A stretch of DNA of 64,000 nucleotides from Rhodoferax sp. (GCF_025354435.1 NZ_JANXMU010000073.1:124001-188000); one strand, 5' to 3'. Shown: positions 47,037-56,236, numbered from the stretch's first letter. The notes: generated by a model from the sequence alone, not told the origin. A program made the numbers and translations.

Positions 47037-47804
47037 TTAGCTGGTCACCGCATTCCCATCGGTACGGAAACGGCTGCCCAGGCGGTAGCGCGCGCCGGGG
47101 TGCAGGCAGCGCACCAGGGTGATGGGCACGTCGCGCATCCAGGTGCGGCGGGTCAGCAGCAGGCAGGGCTGGTGGGCATCCATTTGCAGCAGAGCGGCCT
47201 GGCCCGAGGTGGGCAGCACGGCATCCACCACGTGCTCCATCTGGTCGAACAACACGGTGCGCACCAGGTAATCGGACGGCTGCTCGGTCTGGAAATCCTG
47301 GCTGCCAAAGTCGGGGGCCATGCGCGGGTTGACGAAGCGGTCTTCGAGTTGCATGGCCACGCCGTCTTCCAGATGCACGCAGACGGTATGGAACACCGAC
47401 TCGCCGGTGTGCAGGCCTAAAGCGGAGGCCACTTCCAGCGTGGCCGAAATGCGCTCGTTGGTGACCATCTGGCACTGGTAGTCGTGGCCGCGGCGGCGGA
47501 TGTCGTCGGCCAGGCGGGCGATCTGCAGCAGGTTGGCCTGGGGTTTGTCGTCGGCCACAAAGCTGCCCACACCGGCCACCCGGCGGATGCGGCCCTGCTC
47601 TTGCAGCTCCCGCAGCGCGCGGTTGACGGTCATGCGCGACATACCGAACTGCAGTACCAGGTCGTTCTCGGACGGCAGGCGGTCGCCGGGGGTCCAGGTG
47701 CCGTCCTGGATCTTGCCAGCCACAAAGTCTTTGATGTGCTGGTAGCGCACCATGGGCAGCGTGGGGGCAGGGGAGACCAGCGAAGAGGTGCGTTTTGCGG
47801 GCAT
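47037..47804 (-). CDS. Second HutC-like GntR/UTRA regulator
   Basis: A 255-residue paralogue of HutC with a winged helix (YQHIKDFVAGKIQDGTWTPG, MSRMTVNRALRELQEQGRIR) and UTRA domain. It is the last gene of an ABC operon, 24 bases after the ATPase gene. A palindrome AACCTGT-GTAG-ACAGGTT upstream of that operon shares the core of the hutC operator, so this protein probably controls its own transporter operon. Its effector may be urocanate or a related compound. Confidence 0.88.
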   Translation of the reverse strand: MPAKRTSSLVSPAPTLPMVRYQHIKDFVAGKIQDGTWTPGDRLPSENDLVLQFGMSRMTVNRALRELQEQGRIRRVAGVGSFVADDKPQANLLQIARLADDIRRRGHDYQCQMVTNERISATLEVASALGLHTGESVFHTVCVHLEDGVAMQLEDRFVNPRMAPDFGSQDFQTEQPSDYLVRTVLFDQMEHVVDAVLPTSGQAALLQMDAHQPCLLLTRRTWMRDVPITLVRCLHPGARYRLGSRFRTDGNAVTS

Positions 47805-47828
47805 GGGGTGACGATAACAGGGCGGGGT

Positions 47829-48614
47829 TCAGTGGCTTGCGGGATCGCTCGCCATCGACTCGGCGCGGATCTCTTCGGTGAGCCGCGCCTTGAGCTGCAT
47901 GAAGGCGGGCGTGGTTTTCAGCGTGTAGTGGCGCGGGTGCGGCAGGTCTACCGCGATATCGGATTTGATGCGGCCCGGCCGGGCGCTGAACACCGCCACC
48001 CGGTTGGCCATGAAGATGGCTTCGTCGATGTCGTGGGTGACGAACAGCACGGTTTTACGCGCAGATTCCCAGATGCCCAGCAGCAGCTCCTGCATCAGCA
48101 CCCGGGTCTGGTTGTCCAGCGCACCAAAGGGCTCGTCGAGCAGCAGGATCTTCGGGTCGTTGGCCAGGGCGCGGGCAATCGCGGTGCGCTGCTGCATGCC
48201 GCCCGAGAGCTGTTTGGGGAAGTGGTTTTCAAACCCGCGCAGGCCCACCTTGGCGATGAAGAAGTCGCTGCGTTCCTTTTGCTGCGCCTCGGGCAGGCCG
48301 CGTTCGCGCAGGCCAAAGCGGATGTTTTGCGCCACCGTGAGCCACGGGAACAGGGTGTAGCTCTGGAACACCATGCCCCGGTCGGCCCCCGGGCCGTTGA
48401 CCGGTGCACCGTCCAGCAGCACCTGGCCGGTACTGGGCCGCTCCAGCCCCGCCACGATGCGCAGCAGGGTGGATTTGCCGCAGCCCGAGGGGCCGAGGAT
48501 GGTGACGAAATCGTTGGTTTGCACCGCAAAGTCGATGGGCTGCAGCGCCTGGGTACGCTGACCGTTCGGGGATTCGAAGACGCGGGACACGCCCTGGACG
48601 GCCAGCTGGTCCAT
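47829..48614 (-). CDS. ABC transporter ATPase (nitrate/sulfonate/taurine type)
   Basis: A 261-residue ATPase with Walker A GPSGCGKST, signature LSGGMQQR and Walker B ILLLDEP, of the SsuB/TauB type. Start ATG 48614 overlaps the permease stop. With the permease and NMT1-type binding protein it forms one uptake system, but the permease gene is interrupted. Confidence 0.93.
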   Translation of the reverse strand: MDQLAVQGVSRVFESPNGQRTQALQPIDFAVQTNDFVTILGPSGCGKSTLLRIVAGLERPSTGQVLLDGAPVNGPGADRGMVFQSYTLFPWLTVAQNIRFGLRERGLPEAQQKERSDFFIAKVGLRGFENHFPKQLSGGMQQRTAIARALANDPKILLLDEPFGALDNQTRVLMQELLLGIWESARKTVLFVTHDIDEAIFMANRVAVFSARPGRIKSDIAVDLPHPRHYTLKTTPAFMQLKARLTEEIRAESMASDPASH

Positions 48615-49387
48615 CAAAGTACGCTCCAGGCAAACAGGCGGCGGTTCAGCGACTTGAACGCGAAATCCGACACCAGCCCAATCAGCCCGATCACGATGAT
48701 GCCGAAGATGATCTGCCCGGTGTTCAGCAGCGCCTGGCTGTCGGTGATCATGTGGCCGATGCCGCTGCTGGATCCGATCAGCTCGGCCACGATCACTTAG
48801 GTCCACGCCCAGCCCAGCACCAGCCGCAGCGTCTCGGCAATGCCGGGGGCAGCACCCGGAATTAACACGCGGGTGATGATGCCCCGGTGGCCCGCGCCCA
48901 GGGTGTAGGCGGCCTCCACCAAGTCGCGCCGGGCCCCGCCTACGGTCACGGCCACCATCAGCACCAGTTGGAAGAAGGAGCCGATGAAGATCACCAGCAG
49001 CTTTTGCGCCTCGCCAATGCCCGCCCACAAGATCAGCAGCGGGATGAAGGCCGACGCAGGCAGGTAGCGGCAGAACGACACAAAGGGCTCAAAAAACGCC
49101 TCGATGCCCTTGTAGGTGCCCATGGCAATGCCCAGCGGCACGGCCAGTACGGCGGCCAGCGCAAAGCCGCCCAGCACCCGCCACACCGTCATGCCGATGT
49201 CGAACGCAAAGTTGTACTGGGTGAACAGCAGCCAGCCCTCGCGCACCATGGTGACCGGGCTGGCCAAAAACGTGGGCGACACGTAGCCGCCCAGGGTAAA
49301 GCCCGCCCACACCGTCGCAAACAGCACAAAAAACGCCAGCCCCAGCTGCCAGCGCGCGCGGGCGCTGACGGGTTCCAGTGGGGCCAT
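48614..49387 (-). pseudogene. ABC permease (SsuC/TauC type) with in-frame ochre codon
   Basis: A gene of 258 codons for a binding-protein-dependent permease. Codon 197 (48797-48799) is TAA: the sequence reads LRLVLGWAWT-stop-VIVAELIGSSSGIG, where family members have WTY or similar, so a Tyr codon (TAC/TAT) changed by one base. The residues after it, including the EAA-loop partner and the last helix, are intact to the stop overlapping the ATPase start. ATG 49387 begins MAPLEPVSARARW. Without read-through the transporter would lack its last 60 residues. Confidence 0.82.
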
Positions 49388-49397
49388 GCTTCTGGTT

Positions 49398-50363
49398 TTA
49401 CTTGATGAAGCTGGCATCGAACGTGGCAGCCAGGTTGTCGGGGGCTTTGCGGATTACGCCGGATTCGAGCAGGATTTTCTCTGCCTCTTTCATGAAGGCG
49501 GTGATCTCACCGGCAAAGAACTTCTGGTTCGCGGCCTTGTCTTGCCAGCGCAGGTAGGCGGCCGATTTGGCGAACTGCTCACCGGTTTGCTTGACCGCAG
49601 AGCCCATCAGCTCGTTGGACTTGGCGGGGTCGGCCTTGATCATGGCCAGCGCGTCAAAGTAAGAGTCGGTCAGAGCCTGGGCCGCAGCCGGGTTGGCCTT
49701 CAGCCAGGTGGGCGCGCAGCCCATGGTGTCCATCACCATGGGGTAGTCCAGCGTGGTGGCCAAAATTTTGCCCGCCGCCGGGTTGTCGCGCACCGAGGAC
49801 AAATACGGTTCGTAGCTCATGGCGGCATCGTTTTGCCCGGCCACAAATGCCTGGGCGGCGGCTTGCGGCGACAGGGTGGTGGTTTTTACGTCCTTGATGG
49901 TCATGCCGTTTTTGTTCAGCATCCAGGCCAGGCCAAAGTAGGGCGAGGTGCCGGGCGCGTCCACGCTGACGGTTTTGCCTTTCAGGTCGGCAAAGCTTTT
50001 GATGTCGTTGCGCACCGCAATGCCATCGGCACCATAGGACTTGTCGAGCTGGAAAATCTGCACGATGGGCACGCCGTTGGCGTTCCAGGCCACATGGGTT
50101 TCCACCGTGGTGGCCGCGCACTGGATGGCCCCGGAGGCCAGCGCCAGGTGGCGGTCTTTTTGCGGGATGAACTTGATCTCCACATCCAGCCCGCGTTTCT
50201 TGAAAATGCCCGCCTTGTCGGCCAGCGACAGCGGTGCAAACCCGGTCCAGCCCGAGATGCCCAGCACCAGCTTGGTGTCTTCCGCGTGCGCGGCGGTGAC
50301 CAGACAGGCCCCCATGGCCCCCACGGCCAACACCGACACCCATTTTTTGGCAAAAATCAACAT
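49398..50363 (-). CDS. NMT1/SsuA-type ABC substrate-binding protein
   Basis: A 321-residue secreted binding protein, signal peptide residues 1-27 ending AAHA. The segments LGISGWTGFAPLSLADKAGIF, GLDVEIKFIPQKDRHLAL and VSVDAPGTSPYFGLAWMLNK are typical of the nitrate/taurine/thiamine-precursor group. Ligand unknown. The HutC-like regulator at the end of the operon suggests a heterocyclic nitrogen compound, but this is inference. Confidence 0.9.
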   Translation of the reverse strand: MLIFAKKWVSVLAVGAMGACLVTAAHAEDTKLVLGISGWTGFAPLSLADKAGIFKKRGLDVEIKFIPQKDRHLALASGAIQCAATTVETHVAWNANGVPIVQIFQLDKSYGADGIAVRNDIKSFADLKGKTVSVDAPGTSPYFGLAWMLNKNGMTIKDVKTTTLSPQAAAQAFVAGQNDAAMSYEPYLSSVRDNPAAGKILATTLDYPMVMDTMGCAPTWLKANPAAAQALTDSYFDALAMIKADPAKSNELMGSAVKQTGEQFAKSAAYLRWQDKAANQKFFAGEITAFMKEAEKILLESGVIRKAPDNLAATFDASFIK

Positions 50364-50426
50364 GCAAAGCTCCTGTGGGGTAGAAGAAACACTTTCTGCG
50401 ACGCCCGATTATTGGTCGTCCGCCGC

Positions 50427-50444
50427 AACCTGTGTAGACAGGTT
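50427..50444. promoter_or_regulatory. Probable operator of the second HutC-like regulator
   Basis: AACCTGT-GTAG-ACAGGTT: seven-base arms around four bases, 64 bases upstream of the NMT1-type gene. Core TGTxTAGACA is shared with the hutC site at 46173-46184. Confidence 0.65.
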
Positions 50445-50489
50445 CACCACTAGCAACATCGGGGCCAAGTGGTTAGAGGGTGTTTGCTC

Positions 50490-50557
50490 TGCTTTCAGGA
50501 GCTACTAGCGTAGGTGGAGTATGCGCTAGAGGCCTATTTTTTATATATTTAAGCCAA
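50490..50557 (+). repeat. Palindromic repeat A at the FAD-oxidoreductase gene end
   Basis: CTCTGCTTTCAGGAGCTACTAGCGTAGG, centre, GTATGCGCTAGAGGCC, TATTTTTTATATATTTAAGCC. The tail includes the TAA stop of the minus-strand flavoprotein at 50549-50551. The T-run after the hairpin resembles a terminator. Confidence 0.85.
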
Positions 50558-52171
50558 TAAGCTCCGCGCCACCGCCTCGGCCACTTTGATGCCGTCCACC
50601 CCTGCCGACAGGATGCCACCCGCGTAGCTGGCGCCTTCGCCAGCCGGGTACAGGCCGCGCACGCTCAGGCTTTGGAAGTCGTCGCCGCGGGTCATTTTGA
50701 TGGGCGAGGAGGTGCGGGTTTCTACACCTGTCAGCACAGCATCCTGCAAATCAAAGCCTTTGATCTTGCGGCCAAAGGCAGGCAGGGCCTCGCGGATGGC
50801 TTCGATGGCGTAGCCGGGCAGGGCGCTGTGCAGGTCGCCCAGCTTCACGCCGGGTTTGTACGATGGCTCCACGCTGCCGAGCTGGGTGGAGGCGCGCCCG
50901 GCGATGAAGTCGCCCACCAGCTGGCCGGGGGCTTCGTAGCTGCTGCCGCCCAGCACGTAGGCGTGGGATTCGAGCTGGCGCTGCAGGTCGATGCCCGCCA
51001 GCGCGTGCGTGCCGGGGAAGTCTTCGGGTGTGATGCCGACGACGATGCCGGCATTGGCGTTGCGTTCGTTGCGCGAATACTGGCTCATGCCGTTGGTGAC
51101 CACGCGGCCCGGTTCGCTGGTGGCGGCCACCACCGTGCCGCCGGGGCACATGCAAAAGCTGTAGACGGCGCGGCCATTGTTTGCGTGGTGCACCAGTTTG
51201 TAATCGGCTGCGCCCAGCAGCGGGTGGCCCGCGTGGCGGCCCCAGCGGGCACGGTCGATCAGGCTTTGCGGGTGCTCGATGCGGAAACCAATGGAAAACG
51301 GCTTGGCTTCGACGTACACGCCGCGCGCATGCAGCATGGCAAAGGTGTCGCGGGAGCTGTGGCCCAGGGCTAGCACCACGTGGTCGGCGCGCAGCTCGGT
51401 GGTTGCACCGGTGGCCTGGTCCAGCACGGTCAGGCCGCGGATGTGGCCGTCCACGATGTCCACGTCGGTCACGCGTTGCTCAAAACGCACTTCGCCGCCC
51501 AGCGCGATGATTTGCTCGCGCAGATGCTCCACCACCTTGACCAGCTTGAAGGTGCCGATGTGCGGGTGCGCGGCCACCAGAATTTCTTCGGGCGCACCGG
51601 CTTTGACGAACTCGTGCATCACCTTGCGGCCCAGGAAGCGCGGGTCTTTGATCTGGCTGTACAGCTTGCCGTCGGAGAAGGTGCCTGCGCCGCCTTCGCC
51701 AAACTGCACATTGCTCTCGGGCTTGAGCACGTTCTTGCGCCACAGGCCCCAGGTGTCTTGCGTGCGCTGGCGCACCGTGGTGCCGCGTTCCAGCACGATG
51801 GGTTTGAAGCCCATTTGTGCCAGCACCAGCGCCGCGAAGATGCCGCAGGGGCCAAAGCCGACCACTACGGGGCGGATCGCAAGATCGGCAGGGGCCCGGC
51901 CTACGGGGACGTAAGCCATGTCGGGGCTGGGCCGCAGGTGCGGGTTGTCGGGGTGCTGGCGTAGCAACTCGGCCTCTTGGGCGGCATCCACCAGGGCCAC
52001 ATCCACGATGTAGACCTGCATCAGCGTGGCCTTGCGGGCATCGAAGCTGCGTTTGAAGACGGTGAAGTGCGCAATCTGCGCGGGGGCCAGGCCCAGCGTG
52101 TGGGCGACCAAAGCGGGCAGGGCCTCTTCAGCGTGGTCGAGGGGGAGTTTGAGTTCGGAGATGCGGATCAT
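50549..52171 (-). CDS. Uncharacterised FAD-dependent dehydrogenase (COG2509 type)
   Basis: A 540-residue flavoprotein. A variant FAD motif VVGFGPCGIFAALVLAQMG lies at about residues 102-120, after an N-terminal domain of about 95 residues with FKRSFDARK. Later are FGEGGAGTFSDGKLYSQIKD, GHSSRDTFAMLHARGV and the end GLYPAGEGASYAGGILSAGVDG. The family is widespread and its substrate is not known. It is a single gene between two copies of the palindromic repeat; its last residues are at the repeat tail. Confidence 0.88.
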   Translation of the reverse strand: MIRISELKLPLDHAEEALPALVAHTLGLAPAQIAHFTVFKRSFDARKATLMQVYIVDVALVDAAQEAELLRQHPDNPHLRPSPDMAYVPVGRAPADLAIRPVVVGFGPCGIFAALVLAQMGFKPIVLERGTTVRQRTQDTWGLWRKNVLKPESNVQFGEGGAGTFSDGKLYSQIKDPRFLGRKVMHEFVKAGAPEEILVAAHPHIGTFKLVKVVEHLREQIIALGGEVRFEQRVTDVDIVDGHIRGLTVLDQATGATTELRADHVVLALGHSSRDTFAMLHARGVYVEAKPFSIGFRIEHPQSLIDRARWGRHAGHPLLGAADYKLVHHANNGRAVYSFCMCPGGTVVAATSEPGRVVTNGMSQYSRNERNANAGIVVGITPEDFPGTHALAGIDLQRQLESHAYVLGGSSYEAPGQLVGDFIAGRASTQLGSVEPSYKPGVKLGDLHSALPGYAIEAIREALPAFGRKIKGFDLQDAVLTGVETRTSSPIKMTRGDDFQSLSVRGLYPAGEGASYAGGILSAGVDGIKVAEAVARSLLA

Positions 52172-52676
52172 GGGGGGTAGCCTGGTGGCTTGTAGTTATC
52201 AAGCAGGAGCCTTCGATTTTAAAGCTGCGTCGGGCCCCTGACCCGCCACGCCGACGGCTTGTCCGTGGTGGTGCGGCGGGCCAAACCGGGTGTTGCGCAT
52301 CCAGGGGGCTTCATCGGACTTTTGTGCGGTCTTGGCTTGCGTGGCAAACATCCCCCAGATGGCGAGATGAATCGGGGTGGGTGTCGTCTGCCGCGCTAGA
52401 GGCAGAACGCTATGATTTTTAGATAAATATTTGATAGCTACTGGCGTATATTTAAATTGCGCTAGTGCCCTATTTGGCATCTAAAAAATGACCAAAAAAT
52501 GTAAATTGCATGGAGGGGGAAATAAGCGCCTGGGACACGCCGCGTCCCGGGGTTTTGGCGACACCAGCCCGCCGCAGATGCGGGTGGATTAACGGTGTAG
52601 GGAGGGCATCCCGCTAAAATCGGAGGTGTTTACGCCCCCTTCCTGCGGCCCGCCGCCCCTCTCTGAAGATTTCCCC
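52172..52676. other. 505-base intergenic region between the flavoprotein and the polyene cluster
   Basis: Divergent spacer. It contains a repeat A copy, a hairpin GGGAC/GTCCC (52533-52549) followed by GGGGTTTT that could be a weak terminator, and a -10-like TAAAAT at 52613-52618 before the ACP gene without a good -35. A 50-codon minus-strand frame at 52199-52351 (MFATQAKTAQKSDEAPW) has no convincing ribosome binding site; I do not call it a gene. Confidence 0.5.
52410..52488 (+). repeat. Palindromic repeat A upstream of the polyene cluster
   Basis: TTAGATAAATATTTGATAGCTACTGGCGTATA, centre, AATTGCGCTAGTGCCC, TATTTGGCATCTAAA. Plus-orientation copy with a shorter palindrome. Confidence 0.75.
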
Positions 52677-52985
52677 ATGTCCGCACTCCCTCCCCCCACC
52701 TTGCCCGCAACTCCCCTGGTCTCCGCCGACACCGCCTTGCTGCGCGAAGTCGCTGAACTGGTCGTGACCGCGCTGAACCTGGAAGTGGCCGCCGCCGACA
52801 TCGCCCCCGACGCACCCTTGTACGGCGACGGCCTGGGCCTGGATTCGATCGACATCCTGGAGGTGTCGCTCAGCGTGTCCAAGCAATACGGCCTGCAACT
52901 GCGCGCCGATCACGAAGACAACGCCCAGATTTTCAGTTCCCTGCGCAGCCTGAGCGACCACATCGCCGCCCAGCGCACCAAGTGA
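52677..52985 (+). CDS. Acyl carrier protein of the polyene cluster
   Basis: A 102-residue carrier protein. The phosphopantetheine site is Ser57 in GLGLDSIDILE. The N-terminal 20 residues are proline-rich and unlike housekeeping AcpP. It would carry the growing acyl chain for the downstream ketosynthase and reductase. ATG 52677 is used. Its stop overlaps the next start (GTGA). Classical aryl-polyene clusters have two ACPs; only one is seen in this window. Confidence 0.9.
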   Translation: MSALPPPTLPATPLVSADTALLREVAELVVTALNLEVAAADIAPDAPLYGDGLGLDSIDILEVSLSVSKQYGLQLRADHEDNAQIFSSLRSLSDHIAAQRTK

Positions 52986-53644
52986 TTCCGCCGACCATTG
53001 CCCGCTGGAAGCGCTGGGGCAAGGTCGCCGGGGGCGTGGGCCTGTGCCTGGCCTATTCGCTGCTGGCGCACCTGGCATCCATCCACCCCGCACCTGGCGT
53101 GTGGCAGGTGCTGATGGCCCTGTCTTTGGTGCTGGTGTTGGCCGTGTCGCTGGTTTGGCGGTCGACGCACCGACCGCTGCTGCTGTCGCTGTGCCTGGCC
53201 GGGGTGGTTGGCCTGGTCAGCATGGGTGACTGGCTGCGGCTGCACTACCAATGGCTTTTTTTTCTGGAACACGCGGGCGTGCAAAGTCTGCTGTGCATCG
53301 CCTTTGGACGCACGCTGGCCGCGGGCCAAACACCCCTGGTGTCGCGCTTTGCCGCCGTGGTGCATGGCCCGCTGTCGCCGCAACTGCAGCGCTACACCCG
53401 TGGTGTCACCTGGGCCTGGACGCTGTACTTTGGTCTGATGGCCAGCCTGTCGGTGCTACTGTTCAGCTTTGCGCCCATGGCCTGGTGGTCGGCCTTTGCC
53501 AATCTGCTGGACATGCCCTTGGTGGCGCTGATGTTTGTGGGTGACTACCTGGTGCGCCGCTGCGTGCTGCCGCCAGAGCAGGTTGCCGGCCTGTGGCAGG
53601 CCGTGCGGGCTTACCAGCAGGTGGGCATGCGGCCGTTGCCGTGA
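52982..53644 (+). CDS. Cluster membrane protein (COG4648 / ApeG-like)
   Basis: A 220-residue protein with five or so predicted helices of the COG4648 type found in aryl-polyene clusters between the ACP and the ligase. Function unproven; a membrane anchor or transport helper for the lipid product is likely. GTG 52982 overlaps the ACP stop and its own stop overlaps the next ATG, showing tight coupling. Confidence 0.8.
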   Translation: MIPPTIARWKRWGKVAGGVGLCLAYSLLAHLASIHPAPGVWQVLMALSLVLVLAVSLVWRSTHRPLLLSLCLAGVVGLVSMGDWLRLHYQWLFFLEHAGVQSLLCIAFGRTLAAGQTPLVSRFAAVVHGPLSPQLQRYTRGVTWAWTLYFGLMASLSVLLFSFAPMAWWSAFANLLDMPLVALMFVGDYLVRRCVLPPEQVAGLWQAVRAYQQVGMRPLP

Positions 53645-55020
53645 TGGAGCAGAGTCTGCCGATGTTGCGCTTTCCCCTGGTGGCACACGCCCAGTTGACC
53701 GATGTAATGGCCATGCGCCGTTTCAGCGCGGCCCCCCGCCAAAGCATTACCGTGGCCCGGTTTTTGGCCGATGTGGCGCAGCTGGTGGCCCTGCTGCCCG
53801 CAGGTGGCCACGTGCTCAACGCCTGTGTTGACCGCTACCACTTCGCCGTGGGCCTGGCCGCTGCCATGGTGGCGCAAAAGACCAGTCTGCTGCCGTCCAC
53901 CCACACGCCAGAGATGGTGCGCCAGATGCAGGTGTTTGCCCCCGACGTGTTCTGCCTGAGCGACGGTCCCTGCACCATCGATTTGCCGCAATGCGCGTAC
54001 CCCCTGGCCCGGGCCGCTGCCGACGCGCCCGCCACGGCCGTGCCGCAGATTCTGGCCGACCAAACCGTGGCCTTTGTGTTTACTTCTGGCTCCACCGGCC
54101 TGCCGGTGCCGCACCGCAAAACCTGGGGTGCCCTGGTGCGCAATGTGCGCGCCGAGGCCGAGCGGCTGGGTCTGCTGGGGGTGGCGCACAGCATCGTTGG
54201 CACCGTGCCGCCGCAGCACATGTTCGGCTTTGAATCCACCGTGCTGTTGGCCTGGCAAAGTGGCTCGGTGCTGAGCGCCGACCACCCGTTTTATCCGGCC
54301 GACATTTGCAGCGCGCTGGCCCAGCTAGACCGGCCCCGCATGCTGGTGACCACCCCGGTGCACCTGCGCGCCTTGCTGGATGCAGGGATGGAGGTGCCGG
54401 CGCTGGACCTGGTGGTATCGGCCACGGCACCCTTGTCGCCCCAACTGGCGCAGGCCGCCGAGGCCGCGCTGCACATGCCGTTGCTGGAGATTTATGGCTC
54501 CACCGAAACCGGCCAGGTCGCCACCCGGCGCACCGCCCAGAGTGCCGAATGGCAGTTGTTTCCGGGCGTGCAACTGACCGCGCAAGACGGCAGCACCTGG
54601 GTGTCGGGTGCCCATGTGGAGCAGCCTGTGCCCATGGGTGACGTACTGGAGCCGCTGAGCGCCACGCATTTTTTGCTGCACGGGCGGATCGCCGATTTGG
54701 TCAATATTGCGGGTAAACGCAGCTCGTTGGCCTACCTGAACCACCAGCTCAACGCCATCGAGGGGGTGCGGGACGGTGCGTTCTATATGCCCGAAGAGCG
54801 CGACCGCGACGGCGTGACCCGGCTGATGGCCTTTGTGGTCGCTCCCGGTTCTACACCGGCGGCCCTGCTCAGCGCGCTGCGCGAGCGCATCGACCCAATT
54901 TTTCTGCCACGCCCGTTGCTGCTGTTGGACCAGTTACCCCGCAACAGTACCGGCAAGCTGCCGCGCGAAGCCTTGCAGGCGCTGGCGCACAAGCTCCAAA
55001 GACCCCCGCATGCTGTTTGA
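53644..55020 (+). CDS. Acyl-activating AMP-ligase of the polyene cluster
   Basis: A 458-residue ANL-superfamily ligase with TSGSTG at 147-152, EIYGSTETG near residue 280 and a C-terminal LPRNSTGKLPR with the catalytic Lys. It probably activates an aryl or fatty starter acid and loads the ACP. In aryl-polyene systems this gene follows the COG4648 protein. Its last bases overlap the dehydratase start by eleven bases. Confidence 0.9.
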   Translation: MEQSLPMLRFPLVAHAQLTDVMAMRRFSAAPRQSITVARFLADVAQLVALLPAGGHVLNACVDRYHFAVGLAAAMVAQKTSLLPSTHTPEMVRQMQVFAPDVFCLSDGPCTIDLPQCAYPLARAAADAPATAVPQILADQTVAFVFTSGSTGLPVPHRKTWGALVRNVRAEAERLGLLGVAHSIVGTVPPQHMFGFESTVLLAWQSGSVLSADHPFYPADICSALAQLDRPRMLVTTPVHLRALLDAGMEVPALDLVVSATAPLSPQLAQAAEAALHMPLLEIYGSTETGQVATRRTAQSAEWQLFPGVQLTAQDGSTWVSGAHVEQPVPMGDVLEPLSATHFLLHGRIADLVNIAGKRSSLAYLNHQLNAIEGVRDGAFYMPEERDRDGVTRLMAFVVAPGSTPAALLSALRERIDPIFLPRPLLLLDQLPRNSTGKLPREALQALAHKLQRPPHAV

Positions 55021-55315
55021 AACCACGTGGGTCGTGGACTCCCACCACCCCGCGTTTGCCGGGCACTTCCCCGGCGCGCCCATCCTGCCCGGCGTGCTGC
55101 TATTGGACGCGGTGCTGCTGTGGGCTGAAACGGTCACCGACAGCGTGGCGGGTCAGATCGGCAACGCCAAGTTTTTAAGCCCTGTACAGCCCGGCGAGCT
55201 GCTGACCCTGGCCCTGGTGTCCACCACGCCTGGCAGCGCCCGCTTTGACATCGCCTGCGGCAACCGCAAGGTTGCGACGGGGCAACTCAGTCTGACCCCC
55301 CACGTTCAGCCATGA
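55010..55315 (+). CDS. Hot-dog 3-hydroxyacyl-ACP dehydratase (FabZ-like, ApeI type)
   Basis: A 101-residue hot-dog protein with the motif SHHPAFAGHFPGAPILPGVLLLDA; His and Asp/Glu residues of the FabZ type lie there. It would dehydrate 3-hydroxyacyl-ACP to give a double bond in the polyene. It overlaps the ligase end and its stop overlaps the acyltransferase start (ATGA). Confidence 0.88.
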   Translation: MLFETTWVVDSHHPAFAGHFPGAPILPGVLLLDAVLLWAETVTDSVAGQIGNAKFLSPVQPGELLTLALVSTTPGSARFDIACGNRKVATGQLSLTPHVQP

Positions 55316-56229
55316 GCGACCCGTCCACCCACTGGAAGCAGCACCCGGAGCGCAGCAATATGCCGATGCTGCGGCTGATGACCTGGATCTCGCTGCGGCT
55401 GGGGCGGCGCGTGGCGCGCGGCATTCTGTACGGCATTGCGGCTTATTTTTTGCTGCTGGCCCCTGCGGCGCGGCGGGCTTCCAAGCAGTACCTGGGCCGG
55501 GTGCATCCCGGCCAGCGGGTCGGTTGGCGGTTGCAGTTTCGGCACTTCATGGCCTTTGCTTCGGTCATCCACGACCGGGTCTACCTGGTCAATGACCGCT
55601 TTGATTTGTACGACATCCGCCTGCATGGCCAGCAACGGGTCCACAGCGTGCTGGAGCAGGGGCGGGGTGCGTTCCTGCTGGGTGCGCATCTGGGCAGCTT
55701 CGAGGTGCTGCGCGCCGTGGCCCAGCAGCAGCCAGGCCTGCGGCTGGCGATGGTGATGTTTGAAGACAACGCCCGCAAGATCAACGCCTTGCTGCACGCC
55801 ATCAACCCCGCCGCCCATAGCCACATCGTGCCGCTGGGCAAAGTGGATTCGATGATGGTGGTGCACGAACTGCTGGAGTCGGGAGCGGTGGTGGGCATTC
55901 TGGCCGACCGCTCGCTGGGTAACGACAGCACCCGCAGCCTGCCATTTTTGGGCGCTCCGGCGGCGCTGCCGGTGGGGCCATTTCGCATGGCCGCCATATT
56001 GCGCCGCCCGGTGCTGTTCATGGTGGGCCTGTACGGCGGTGGCAACCGCTACGACATCCACTTTGAAACCGTGGCCGATTTCTCGCAGATTCCCGCGGGC
56101 GGGCGCGAAGCCGCCGTGCATGCCGCCATGGCGCGGTATGTGGAATTGCTGGAAAAATACTGCCACGCCGCACCGGCGAACTGGTTCAATTTCTTTGATT
56201 TCTGGCAACCCCCAGCCACCCCATCCTGA
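55312..56229 (+). CDS. Lysophospholipid acyltransferase-type protein
   Basis: A 305-residue HTB/LpxL-type acyltransferase. An N-terminal membrane helix (about residues 35-55) precedes the catalytic HxxxxE in GAHLGSFEVLRA, with ADRSLGND and RPVLFMVGL downstream. It likely transfers the finished acyl chain to a glycerolipid or sugar lipid. Seven bases separate it from the LolA-like gene. Confidence 0.88.
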   Translation: MSDPSTHWKQHPERSNMPMLRLMTWISLRLGRRVARGILYGIAAYFLLLAPAARRASKQYLGRVHPGQRVGWRLQFRHFMAFASVIHDRVYLVNDRFDLYDIRLHGQQRVHSVLEQGRGAFLLGAHLGSFEVLRAVAQQQPGLRLAMVMFEDNARKINALLHAINPAAHSHIVPLGKVDSMMVVHELLESGAVVGILADRSLGNDSTRSLPFLGAPAALPVGPFRMAAILRRPVLFMVGLYGGGNRYDIHFETVADFSQIPAGGREAAVHAAMARYVELLEKYCHAAPANWFNFFDFWQPPATPS

Positions 56230-56236
56230 GCCCATA

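Noticed and set aside
52199-52351. 50-codon minus-strand frame in the spacer before the ACP gene
   Set aside because: No good ribosome binding site, no recognised family and partial overlap with repeat-derived sequence in its extended form.
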